Origin: Campylobacter concisus
Lineage (GTDB): Bacteria; Campylobacterota; Campylobacteria; Campylobacterales; Campylobacteraceae
Reading direction: 5' to 3'
Length of the DNA stretch: 64,000 nucleotides
Assembly: GCF_003048905.1 (NCBI RefSeq)
Contig: NZ_PIRO01000003.1
Location: forward strand, 1-64,000
The position numbers were made by a program, and so were the translations under genes. Within the stretch, counting starts at the first letter, position 1, and each line of letters begins with the position of its first letter. Positions 7,917 through 16,252 of the stretch are shown piece by piece. The notes under the pieces are model-generated. The model worked only from the letters and a program-made list of their open reading frames with translations, was not told the DNA's origin and searched no databases.

Positions 7917-9239
7917 ATGAGGGTAGCAGTAATTGGAACCGGATATGTTGGACTAGTAAGTGGTGCATGCTTTGCTAAAATGGGCAACAGCGTGATCTGC
8001 GTCGATGTCGATGAAAAAAAGATCGAGGCACTAAAAAACGGCATCGTGCCGATATATGAGCCAGGGCTTTTTGATATCGTGAGTGAGTGCTACAAAAATG
8101 GTTCGCTTAAATTTAGCACGCAGATAACAGAGGCGCTAGAGCACGCAGATGTGTTATTTATCGCAGTTGGTACACCTATGGGCGCTGATGGGCAGGCAGA
8201 TTTAAAATATGTCCTCTCAGTTGCCAAGTCTATCGGAGAAAATTTAAGCAAACCGCTAATCGTAGTCGATAAATCAACCGTTCCAGTAGGCACTGGAGCT
8301 AAGGTGCATGAGGTGATCGAGAGTGAACTTAAAAAGAGAAATGTAGAAGTTAAATTTGAAGTCGTCTCAAACCCAGAGTTTTTAAAAGAGGGTGCGGCAG
8401 TCGAGGACTTTTTAAAGCCTGATCGCGTAGTTATCGGAGCTAGCAGTGAGTGGGGCTTTAGCGTGATGAGAGAGCTTTATGAGCCATTTATGAAAAATCA
8501 TGACAGGCTCATTTGTATGGACGTAAAGTCAGCCGAGATGACAAAATACGCTGCAAATTCGATGCTGGCAACAAAGATAAGCTTTATAAACGAGATAGCA
8601 AATATCTGCGAACGCGTGGGTGCGGACGTAAATTTGGTACGAAAAGGCATCGGTAGCGACTCAAGGATCGGATATAGCTTCATCTATCCAGGCTGCGGAT
8701 ATGGCGGCAGCTGCTTTCCAAAAGATGTTGAGGCGCTTATCTACACGGCTAGACAAAATGGCTTTGAGCCAGAGCTTTTAAACGCGGTCGAGTCAAGAAA
8801 TAAGGCTCAAAAAAGAGTGCTATTTGAGAAAATTTATAACTTCTTTGGTGGCGACCTAAAGGGCAAAACGATCGCACTTTGGGGGCTTGCGTTTAAGCCA
8901 AATACCGATGATATGAGAGAGGCTAGCTCGCTAACTTTGATAAAGCTTTTAGATGAAGCTGGCGCAAAAGTGGTCGCTTACGATCCAAAAGCGAGCGAAG
9001 AAGCGAAAAAATATATGCCAAATTTAGATGTGAAATACGCTAAAAATAAATATGACGCTCTTAATGGTGCCGATGCTATGGTGCTTGTAACCGAGTGGAG
9101 CGAGTTTAGATCGCCTGATTTTATGGAGATCAAAGAGAGGCTAAAAAACGCTGTCATATTTGACGGACGTAACCAATACAACGCTAAAATTTTAGCTGAG
9201 CATGGATTTAAGTATTTCCAAATCGGAGTAAAGACATGA
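7917..9239 (+). CDS. ugd: UDP-glucose 6-dehydrogenase
   Basis: 440-residue NAD-dependent enzyme oxidising UDP-glucose to UDP-glucuronate. The N-terminal Rossmann motif is GTGYVG, the catalytic cysteine (about C266) lies in GCGYGGSCFPKD, and the C-terminal domain has LWGLAFKPNTDDMREA. I start at ATG 7917 with TAAGGA upstream; an in-frame GTG nine codons earlier lies inside galE and lacks a ribosome-binding site. The gene follows galE by 8 bases and its stop overlaps the ecotin-like gene (ATGA). It gives the operon a uronic-acid precursor that C. jejuni N-glycan synthesis does not need. Confidence 0.9.
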   Translation: MRVAVIGTGYVGLVSGACFAKMGNSVICVDVDEKKIEALKNGIVPIYEPGLFDIVSECYKNGSLKFSTQITEALEHADVLFIAVGTPMGADGQADLKYVLSVAKSIGENLSKPLIVVDKSTVPVGTGAKVHEVIESELKKRNVEVKFEVVSNPEFLKEGAAVEDFLKPDRVVIGASSEWGFSVMRELYEPFMKNHDRLICMDVKSAEMTKYAANSMLATKISFINEIANICERVGADVNLVRKGIGSDSRIGYSFIYPGCGYGGSCFPKDVEALIYTARQNGFEPELLNAVESRNKAQKRVLFEKIYNFFGGDLKGKTIALWGLAFKPNTDDMREASSLTLIKLLDEAGAKVVAYDPKASEEAKKYMPNLDVKYAKNKYDALNGADAMVLVTEWSEFRSPDFMEIKERLKNAVIFDGRNQYNAKILAEHGFKYFQIGVKT

Positions 9240-9676
9240 GAAAAATTTTACTTTTTATCGTAGCTTGCGCACTTCCTTTTACACTTTTGGCAGGCGAAAA
9301 CGTGGCAAAAACCGAGGAAAATATTTTCGATCTACCTATCTCAAAGATGCCGCCTGATTATTTTAAATACGAAGTCGCATTTTTTAAAGAGATAGAAATC
9401 GACTGCAACTTTGCCTTTTTGCTCGGCGGAAAGCTCGAGGAAAAAGAGGATGCGCACGGGATTTATTACGAATTTAGTGGCAGTGATAAGCTAGCACAAA
9501 CGATGATGTTATGCAAGGATGCAAAGAAAAAGAGGCGGGTTTATTATGAGCTCACTAAAATTTTACCAGGCGTTAGCCCTATTAGAATCATAACTCCAAA
9601 AGGTGTAAGTGCGGAAATAAGAATGTACGAACGCGTAAAAAAGATAGAAGCAAAAAAGAAAGGAAAAAGTAAATGA
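9236..9676 (+). CDS. eco: Ecotin-like periplasmic serine-protease inhibitor
   Basis: 146-residue exported protein with a signal peptide (about 1-19, ending LLAG). After it comes IDCN (C57), LGGKLE (63-68), QTMMLCKD (T89 M90 M91, C93) and then RVYYEL and IRIITPKGV. These align with E. coli ecotin: the disulfide cysteines, the GGKLE segment and the primary-loop Met-Met with the same Met-to-Cys spacing of three. M90 would be P1 of the substrate-like loop, a residue known to allow ecotin to block trypsin-, chymotrypsin- and elastase-type enzymes. The part before the first cysteine is roughly 13 residues shorter than in E. coli, and the C-terminus is lysine-rich. It overlaps both neighbours by 4 bases (ATGA), so it is embedded in the pgl operon. 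Ecotins have been reported from oral Campylobacter; their role there is defence against host proteases. Confidence 0.8.
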   Translation: MRKILLFIVACALPFTLLAGENVAKTEENIFDLPISKMPPDYFKYEVAFFKEIEIDCNFAFLLGGKLEEKEDAHGIYYEFSGSDKLAQTMMLCKDAKKKRRVYYELTKILPGVSPIRIITPKGVSAEIRMYERVKKIEAKKKGKSK

Positions 9677-10905
9677 AAATAGCAGTAGTAGGACTTGGAT
9701 ATGTTGGACTTCCACTAGCAGCAGCTTTTAGTGAAAAGTACGAAGTAGTAGGCTTTGATGTAAATGCAAAACGTATAGAAGAGCTTAAAAGTGGCTATGA
9801 TAGAACGCTTGAACTTAGCAATGAGCAGATGAAAAAAGCGATCGATAATGGCATGAAATTTAGCCTAAATTTAGATGACATCAGAAGTTGCAACTTCTTC
9901 ATCGTGACAGTCCCAACTCCGATAGATAAAAACAAGCGCCCTGATCTAACTCCAGTAGTAAAAGCGACTGAGAGTGTGGCAAAAGTGCTTAAAAAAGGCG
10001 ACATCGTCGTGTATGAAAGCACCGTTTATCCAGGCGTTACAGAGGAGATTTGCGTGCCACTTCTTGAAAAAAGTGGGCTTAAATTTAACAAAGATTTCTT
10101 CTGCGGCTACTCTCCAGAGCGTATAAACCCAGGTGACAAAGAGCACACCGTAACTAAAATCAAAAAAATCACTAGCGGCTCAACTCCAGAGATCGCTGAT
10201 AAGGTCGATGAAATTTATCGCTCAATCATCACAGCTGGCACTCACAAAGCTTCAAGTATCAAGGTAGCCGAGGCCGCAAAGGTCATCGAAAACACTCAGC
10301 GCGATATAAATATCGCCTTTATAAACGAGCTTGCGATGCTTTTTGAAAAGCTTCATATCAACACCATTGATGTGCTTGAGGCTGCAGGTACTAAGTGGAA
10401 TTTCTTAAATTTCCGCCCAGGTCTAGTCGGCGGTCACTGCATCGGCGTAGATCCATATTATCTAACTCACAAAGCTCAAGAGGTAGGTTATCATCCTGAA
10501 ATGATCCTAGCAGGCCGCCGTATCAACGATGATATGGGCAGATACGCAGCTGATCAGGTTATAAAACTAATGATAAGAAAAGGCGTGCTTATCAACAAAG
10601 CTCGCGTGCTTGTTCTTGGTATGACATTTAAAGAAAACTGCCCAGATATAAGAAACTCTCGCGTTATAGACGTGGTTGATGAGCTAAAAGACTTTGGCTG
10701 CAAGGTCGATGTGACCGATCCTTGGGCTGATAGCGCTGAGGTAAAACATGAGTACGGCTTTGATCTAGTGAAAGAGTATAACCTAGATGACTACGACTGC
10801 ATTGTGATCGCCGTAGCTCACAATGAGTTTAAAAAGCTAAATTTAAAAGGCCATTTAGTTTATGATATAAAAAATATCTATCCAGAGGCTGACGCTAGGC
10901 TGTAA
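9673..10905 (+). CDS. Nucleotide-sugar 6-dehydrogenase, UDP-HexNAc type (WbpO/TviB/CapL)
   Basis: 410-residue NAD-dependent dehydrogenase of the UDP-Glc/GDP-Man family. It has GLGYVG at the N-terminus, [12 protein letters not shown], a catalytic cysteine (about C256) in [12 protein letters not shown] and [16 protein letters not shown]. These features fit the branch that oxidises UDP-GalNAc or UDP-GlcNAc to the uronic acid rather than UDP-glucose, and differ clearly from the ugd gene 0.4 kb upstream. The stop codon lies 8 bases before the first oligosaccharyltransferase gene. Co-transcription with pgl genes suggests that a HexNAc-uronate is built into the N-glycan or another surface glycan. 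Exact substrate is unproven. Confidence 0.8.
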   Translation: MKIAVVGLGYVGLPLAAAFSEKYEVVGFDVNAKRIEELKSGYDRTLELSNEQMKKAIDNGMKFSLNLDDIRSCNFFIVTVPTPIDKNKRPDLTPVVKATESVAKVLKKGDIVVYESTVYPGVTEEICVPLLEKSGLKFNKDFFCGYSPERINPGDKEHTVTKIKKITSGSTPEIADKVDEIYRSIITAGTHKASSIKVAEAAKVIENTQRDINIAFINELAMLFEKLHINTIDVLEAAGTKWNFLNFRPGLVGGHCIGVDPYYLTHKAQEVGYHPEMILAGRRINDDMGRYAADQVIKLMIRKGVLINKARVLVLGMTFKENCPDIRNSRVIDVVDELKDFGCKVDVTDPWADSAEVKHEYGFDLVKEYNLDDYDCIVIAVAHNEFKKLNLKGHLVYDIKNIYPEADARL

Positions 10906-10913
10906 GGAATTTA

Positions 10914-13040
10914 GTGCACAAAGTAAGCGTAAATTGTAAAATTTTACTTATATTTCTGGTTGCTTATCTGTTTGGATTTGCGGCCAGGATGCTCTGGGTA
11001 TTGTGGGCAAAGGAGATGCCAGAGTTTTACTTTAATGGCGAGTTTATGCTTACGACAAATGACGCATACTATTACGCAGAGGGTGCTAGAGACATGCTGA
11101 CCGGTTTTCATCAGCAAAATGACTTTAGCCCCTTTAATCACCCAATCTCAACTATAGTTTTTTATATTTGCAAAATTTTACCTTTTAAGATCGAAAGCGT
11201 GATGTTTTACATGAGCGCCTTTTTGGCTCCTCTTATCGCACTTCCAGTCGTTTTAATATCAAATGAGTTTAAGGCTTTAAACGTAGGAGCTGTGGCAGCG
11301 TTTATGAGCGTGATCTTGCCAGGGTATCTTTCAAGGACATTACTTGGCTATCTTGATAGTGATATGTTAAATGTTACATTTGTACTTTTTATTATCTTTT
11401 TTTTAATTAAACTAATAGATACAAGAGAGCGTAAATTTATCATTCTACCAGGGGTTTTTGTAGCGATCTATCTTTGGTGGTATCAAAGCTCATATCCACT
11501 TATTTTAAGCATTGTATTTGTTTTTTTATTTTATACGCTTATTTTTATGCGAAATAGATTGGAAAATTATCAGGCGATATTTTTTATGTTTATAAGCATT
11601 GTAAGCTTAAATATTTTTACAAAAGATCCGCTAATAGCAAATAAAATTTTAATTTTTAATACAGCCATCATGGCTTCATTTTACGTCATTTTTTGCAAAT
11701 ATAAAAATTTACTCTCGGCTAGAAATTTAGCTATTTTTCTTACTTTAATGCTAGCTATTTTTATCTATTTTGGTGGGTTTGATTTTATTATCTCAAAGAT
11801 AAGCAATTATATTTTTAAAAATACCGATGAGCCTACCAATAAATTTCACTTTATAAATGAGTATAATTTCATCAGCGAAGTAAAAAGTGCTAGTCCTTTG
11901 TATTTTATCTATTTCATGTCGGGAAATATTCTTATACTGCTGGCAGCTATTATTGGATACTTGCTACTTTGCATGAAATTTCGTCCATTCTTACTTACAT
12001 TGCCAATGCTTGGACTTGGACTCCTATCTTTCTTTGGTGGAGTTAGATTTGTTATGTACGTAACACCACTTGTTGCGCTTGGTTTTGGGTATTTTTTGCA
12101 TTTTTTTTTAAATTTATTTGATCTTAGAAATTCTATTAAAAATTTATCACTTTTGGTTTTTGTCGTAGCCGCTCTTGCTATAAATTTAGATTTTGCTTAT
12201 TCATATAGGCCAAAGACTGTAATTAGCCGTGATGAAGCAGTAGCACTTGATGAACTCAAAAAGATCACAAAGCGCGATGATTATGTATTTTCATGGTGGG
12301 ATTACGGATATGCTATAAGGTATTTTGCTGATGTTATGACTTTAAACGATCCTGGCAGACAAGGTGGCGAAAATAATTATTTTGTTAGCCTTGCTTTGAG
12401 AAAAGATGAGGCATTTTCGGCTAGACTTGCAAGAGTAGCAGTTACATATAATGACATCTCGCTTGAGCAAAATATAAGGCCAATAGATAAAATTTTAAAA
12501 GACTACAACACAAGCGATATAAATACTTTTTTAAGCCAGCTTAAAAGTGAAAATTTTAATCCACCGCTGGCAAAGAAGGCGGTTTATTACTATCTTGTGC
12601 CAAATATGATTGACATCGCGCCAAATATCTTTAGATATAGCTATATCGACGTCACAACTGGTAAAAGGCAAAAAGAGGATTTTTATCATGTTAGTACATT
12701 AAATAGCGTTAGCGAAGCTGGCATCGACCTTGGAGACGGCTATGCTTTGCCTACAAATGAGCAAAAATTTATCATGCATAACGGCGAGAAAATAGCCGTA
12801 AAATCATTTTATAAGGTAAAAGGTGCCGGAAGAGATTTGCGAATAGATGAAAAAATCATAGATGAAAACGCCAAAATTTATGTGGTTTTTTTAGAAGATT
12901 ATGCGCGGATATTGTTGCTTGATGAAAATGCTTTTAACTCATCTTTTGTGCAGCTTTTTATATTTGAAAAGGCCGATGATAGATACTTTGAGCCATTTAT
13001 CATTTCAAATGGCGTAAAAATTTACAGGTTAAAAATCTAA
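10914..13040 (+). CDS. Divergent PglB-family oligosaccharyltransferase (first copy)
   Basis: 708-residue STT3-type membrane protein (about 13 membrane segments, then a periplasmic domain) for transferring a lipid-linked glycan to asparagine. It keeps the catalytic acidic motifs TNDAYYYAEG and GYLDSDM, an ISE with the external-loop-5 glutamate (E322), the pyrophosphate-binding arginine (about R378, GGVRF), WWDYG (461-465) and an MxxI (MIDI). Compared with the second copy it departs in two recognition sites: DGGK is replaced by DPGR (479-482), and the arginine that in C. lari PglB reads the -2 acidic residue is aligned with F334. GTG start with AAGGA at 10904-10908. It is visibly more AT-rich between about 11340 and 12240 than its neighbours, with T8-T9 runs. 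Likely an active transferase with altered sequon preference, but possibly silent or acting on another substrate. Confidence 0.8.
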   Translation: MHKVSVNCKILLIFLVAYLFGFAARMLWVLWAKEMPEFYFNGEFMLTTNDAYYYAEGARDMLTGFHQQNDFSPFNHPISTIVFYICKILPFKIESVMFYMSAFLAPLIALPVVLISNEFKALNVGAVAAFMSVILPGYLSRTLLGYLDSDMLNVTFVLFIIFFLIKLIDTRERKFIILPGVFVAIYLWWYQSSYPLILSIVFVFLFYTLIFMRNRLENYQAIFFMFISIVSLNIFTKDPLIANKILIFNTAIMASFYVIFCKYKNLLSARNLAIFLTLMLAIFIYFGGFDFIISKISNYIFKNTDEPTNKFHFINEYNFISEVKSASPLYFIYFMSGNILILLAAIIGYLLLCMKFRPFLLTLPMLGLGLLSFFGGVRFVMYVTPLVALGFGYFLHFFLNLFDLRNSIKNLSLLVFVVAALAINLDFAYSYRPKTVISRDEAVALDELKKITKRDDYVFSWWDYGYAIRYFADVMTLNDPGRQGGENNYFVSLALRKDEAFSARLARVAVTYNDISLEQNIRPIDKILKDYNTSDINTFLSQLKSENFNPPLAKKAVYYYLVPNMIDIAPNIFRYSYIDVTTGKRQKEDFYHVSTLNSVSEAGIDLGDGYALPTNEQKFIMHNGEKIAVKSFYKVKGAGRDLRIDEKIIDENAKIYVVFLEDYARILLLDENAFNSSFVQLFIFEKADDRYFEPFIISNGVKIYRLKI

Positions 13041-14557
13041 TGCTAATCAATCTAATAAGCTCGATCGTCGTTTTTGTCGTATCAATGGGCATAAATTTCT
13101 TTCTTACGCCATTTATCTTAAAAAGCCTTGGCAACGAGGCATTTGGCTTTGTAGGCCTTAGTAACGCCATCGTTAGCTACGCAGCGGTCATAAGTGTAGC
13201 CATAAACTCGGTCAGCGGACGCTTTGTCGCTCATGCGTGGCACAAAAAAGATCTAAGCCTTGCAAACACCTACTACTCATCAGTGCTTGTTGTAAATATC
13301 TTCTTTTGCGCCGTTGTCGTGGTGCTTAGCTCCATTTTCATACTAAATTTGCAAAGCTTTTTAAACGTCCCTGAAAATTTACTCTTTGACGTGAGAATGA
13401 CCCTTCTTTTTTACTTTATAAATTTCTGCGTTGGGCTATTTAACGGCGTTTTGACGGTTTGCGCGTTTGTGACAAATAAGCTCTATCTACTTTCCATCAG
13501 AAATGCCATCTCAAGCATGGTCCTAGCAGTCCTCATCGTGGCGCTCTTTTTCTTTTTTAAGCCATTTATCTCATATATCGCGATTTCAGCGCTCGTTGCT
13601 AGCCTTTTTGTCTTTTTTAGCACCATTTTTATGTCAGTTCGCATCACGCCAGAGCTAAAATTTAGCCTTAGTAAATTTGACTTTTCTAAGATCAAAGAGC
13701 TTTTAAGCTCTGGCATTTGGAATAGCTTTAATGCGCTAAATCGCATACTTTTAACAGGCATGGATCTTTTTATCTGCAACATTTTTGTCAATGCAAACGC
13801 CACTGGCCTTCTTTCAGTCGCCAAGGCCGCCCCTATCATACTTGAGAGCTTTGTGGCGCAGCTTAGCGGTATCTTTGCGCCAAAATTTGTCGAGCTTTAC
13901 TCTAAAAATTTGATCACGGACCTCATAAACGAGGCTAAATTTTCAATGAAGGTGATCGCCTTTGTGATGAATGCTCCGGCAGCATTTTTCGTCGTTTTTG
14001 GACTTGATTTTTACACGCTTTGGCTACCTTTTAAAAGCGCAGATGAGGTTAAATTTATATATAGCGTCTCGATGATCACGCTAGTGCCCATTGTATTTAT
14101 AAGCTTTGTCTTTTCACTTTTTAACCTTGATAGCGCGACAAATAAGCTTCGCCGACCAGCCATTGCTAACACTATCCTTGGCGTTAGCACGATCATAGTG
14201 CAGATCGCGCTGCTCAAATTTAGTGACTACGGCGTCTATGGCATCGTCATCATTGCAGCCATTTTTTATAGCATAAGAATTCTCGGCTTTGACCTTATAA
14301 ATGCAGCTTTAAATTTAGAGGTAAAGCTCACCACATTTTACGGGGTCTATTTTAAAAATTTAGCCGTTTTTGCGCTTTGCGTGCTTGCGATGTTTGCCTG
14401 CAAGGACTTTGTTAGCTTAGATAACTGGCTAAAATTTGCTATCTTTGCTGCGATATACGCCGGCGCAGCTTATGTTTTGGGATATTTTTTGTTTTTTAAC
14501 GCCTTCGAGCGAGGCATAGTCTGGCGTAAAATTTTAAAAAAATTTAAAAGGTCTTAA
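13040..14557 (+). CDS. Wzx-like flippase (MOP/MATE superfamily)
   Basis: 505-residue integral membrane protein with about 12-14 hydrophobic helices and no ATP-binding motif. The opening (INLISSIVVFVVSMGINFFL, then KSLGNEAFGFVGL) is typical of polysaccharide-biosynthesis flippases of the PST/Wzx family. It overlaps the PglB-like gene by one base (TAATG) and is followed directly by a glycosyltransferase. No PglK-type ABC transporter occurs in this window, so this protein is the best candidate for flipping the undecaprenyl-linked glycan across the inner membrane. It could instead serve a separate surface glycan. Confidence 0.8.
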   Translation: MLINLISSIVVFVVSMGINFFLTPFILKSLGNEAFGFVGLSNAIVSYAAVISVAINSVSGRFVAHAWHKKDLSLANTYYSSVLVVNIFFCAVVVVLSSIFILNLQSFLNVPENLLFDVRMTLLFYFINFCVGLFNGVLTVCAFVTNKLYLLSIRNAISSMVLAVLIVALFFFFKPFISYIAISALVASLFVFFSTIFMSVRITPELKFSLSKFDFSKIKELLSSGIWNSFNALNRILLTGMDLFICNIFVNANATGLLSVAKAAPIILESFVAQLSGIFAPKFVELYSKNLITDLINEAKFSMKVIAFVMNAPAAFFVVFGLDFYTLWLPFKSADEVKFIYSVSMITLVPIVFISFVFSLFNLDSATNKLRRPAIANTILGVSTIIVQIALLKFSDYGVYGIVIIAAIFYSIRILGFDLINAALNLEVKLTTFYGVYFKNLAVFALCVLAMFACKDFVSLDNWLKFAIFAAIYAGAAYVLGYFLFFNAFERGIVWRKILKKFKRS

Positions 14558-15319
14558 ATGGATGAAATTTATCTGATCTCTTTGGCTAAAGATACCAAAA
14601 GACGCGAGCTTTTGCAGCGGAAATTTAGCTCTTATGATAGCTTTAAGCTAATAGACGCAGTTGATGGCAGGGAGCTAAACGCGAGGGAGTACTATAAGAT
14701 CATTTCGCCATCATTTAAAGCTTATGGCAAGGTTTTAAGCCCAGCAGAAGTCGGCTGCTCGCTCTCGCACGTGAAGGCCTACGAGGCATTTTTGGCAAGT
14801 GAGGCTAAATTTGCTCTCATCTTTGAAGATGACGTGATCGGAGATGATGAGGCGATAAAAGAGGCCTTTTTGGCAGCTAGCAAGATGCCTGAAAACAGCG
14901 TGCTCATATGTGGCATGCAAGATGGGCTGGAGGGCAGGTTTAGCGCCTTTGGCAAAAAGGTGGATACTAGCCTAAGTAAGCCGCTTTGGCAGGTCTCAGT
15001 GCACTCATTTTCAAGCATTTATAGAGCAGGGGCCTATGTGCTAACTAAAAAAAGTGCCAAAAATTTGCTTGAAATTCATAAACGTGCGCTTTGCACGACC
15101 GATGTTTGGGACTATTTGCTAGGCGTTAATGATATGCAGATGTATTTTTGCGATCTTTTTGCGCACCCAACTGATCTTAGTGGCTCAAACATCGAGGGCG
15201 AGCGCCTTGAGAGGGGATACAGGGCAAATTTAAAGGCATACATAAAAACATTTAAATTTATACTTTTCTCACGACTTGAAAAGCTTCAAGGCTATGAGAG
15301 AATTTTTAAAAGGGGCTAA
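14558..15319 (+). CDS. Glycosyltransferase family 25 (LOS-type) enzyme
   Basis: 253-residue cytoplasmic transferase with the GT25 pattern: an N-terminal IYLISLAKDTKRRE, AEVGCSLSHVKAY (about 67-79) and the metal/nucleotide-sugar motif ALIFEDDV (about 88-95). GT25 enzymes usually add beta-linked galactose to lipooligosaccharide. It begins on the base after the flippase stop codon and is part of the pgl operon. C. jejuni pgl has no GT25, so this may build a species-specific branch of the N-glycan. Donor and acceptor are unknown. Confidence 0.8.
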   Translation: MDEIYLISLAKDTKRRELLQRKFSSYDSFKLIDAVDGRELNAREYYKIISPSFKAYGKVLSPAEVGCSLSHVKAYEAFLASEAKFALIFEDDVIGDDEAIKEAFLAASKMPENSVLICGMQDGLEGRFSAFGKKVDTSLSKPLWQVSVHSFSSIYRAGAYVLTKKSAKNLLEIHKRALCTTDVWDYLLGVNDMQMYFCDLFAHPTDLSGSNIEGERLERGYRANLKAYIKTFKFILFSRLEKLQGYERIFKRG

Positions 15320-16252
15320 ATGAGCGAGCCGTTAATCAGCATCGTAACCGCGACCTATAAGCGTCCAGAGCTTTTAAAAAAGGCCATAAAAAGCGCTCTA
15401 GCTCAAAGCTATAAAAATTTAGAAATAGTAGTAACGGACGACGGCGATGACGAGAGTGCGAGTGAAATTTGCAAGAGTTTTAACGACGCAAGGATCAAAT
15501 TTGTAAAAAACAGCACTCACAAAAAGAGCCCAAATGGCAACAAAAATAACGGCTTTGACAACGCAACAGGCGAGTTTGTCTGCTTGCTTGACGATGACGA
15601 TGAGCTTTTGCCAGAGGCGATAAAGGAGTGCTATGAAATTTTAAAAAGTGGCGAGTATTCATGCGTTTTTGCAGATGCGATCTGCGAAAAAGATGGCGTG
15701 ATGACCGAGGTCGTGGCTGGTAGAAGCCCATATAGCAAGAGTGGGGCGATGAGCAAGGTTGATTACCACTGTGGGCGGATAAATGGCGAGTATTTTAAGC
15801 TTTTTTCGCGTGAATTTATAGACGGTTTTAGGTTTGATGAGAGTAGTTTTGGCGGCGAAAATGAGCTTTATATCCGCTTTTTTGAAAAAAATGTCTTTTA
15901 TCTTAAAAAGCCACTTTACATCTACCGCATCGCAAGAAGTGATAGTGCTACGCTAAATGCCGGTAAGCACGCGTTAAACGTTGCAAACGCTTACATCAAA
16001 ACAGCAAATTTGCACTACGACATCGCTATCAAAAATGAGCCAAAATTTCTAGCTATGCAGTATAAAAACGCCGCTTACTACGCCAAAATAGCAGGCGAAT
16101 ATGGCCTTATGCTAAGGTGTATCTTTAAAAGTCTTAGCATTAAATTTAGCAAAGAAGCGTTTATTTTTTTACTGCTTAGCCCGCTTCCAAGTGGCATTTT
16201 ACCAGCACTTTCAAAGCTTAGAGTAAAGATAAAACAAAGGTTTGGCGTATGA
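15320..16252 (+). CDS. pglI: Glycosyltransferase family 2, PglI-like
   Basis: 310-residue GT-A transferase. It has [20 protein letters not shown], then TDDGDD, PNGNKNNGFDNATGEFV and the acidic LLDDDDELL; the middle and C-terminal segments (YYAKIA, CIFKSLSIK) resemble C. jejuni PglI, which adds the branching glucose to the lipid-linked N-glycan. Length equals that of PglI. It starts on the base after the GT25 stop and overlaps pglH by 4 bases. Orthology is probable; the transferred sugar in this organism may differ from glucose. Confidence 0.75.
   Translation: MSEPLISIVTATYKRPELLKKAIKSALAQSYKNLEIVVTDDGDDESASEICKSFNDARIKFVKNSTHKKSPNGNKNNGFDNATGEFVCLLDDDDELLPEAIKECYEILKSGEYSCVFADAICEKDGVMTEVVAGRSPYSKSGAMSKVDYHCGRINGEYFKLFSREFIDGFRFDESSFGGENELYIRFFEKNVFYLKKPLYIYRIARSDSATLNAGKHALNVANAYIKTANLHYDIAIKNEPKFLAMQYKNAAYYAKIAGEYGLMLRCIFKSLSIKFSKEAFIFLLLSPLPSGILPALSKLRVKIKQRFGV

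Noticed and set aside
11395-12111. T8 and T9 runs in the divergent pglB as phase-variable tracts
   Set aside because: Phase variation in Campylobacter mainly uses G/C tracts; such T runs are common in AT-rich membrane-protein genes and the frame is intact.
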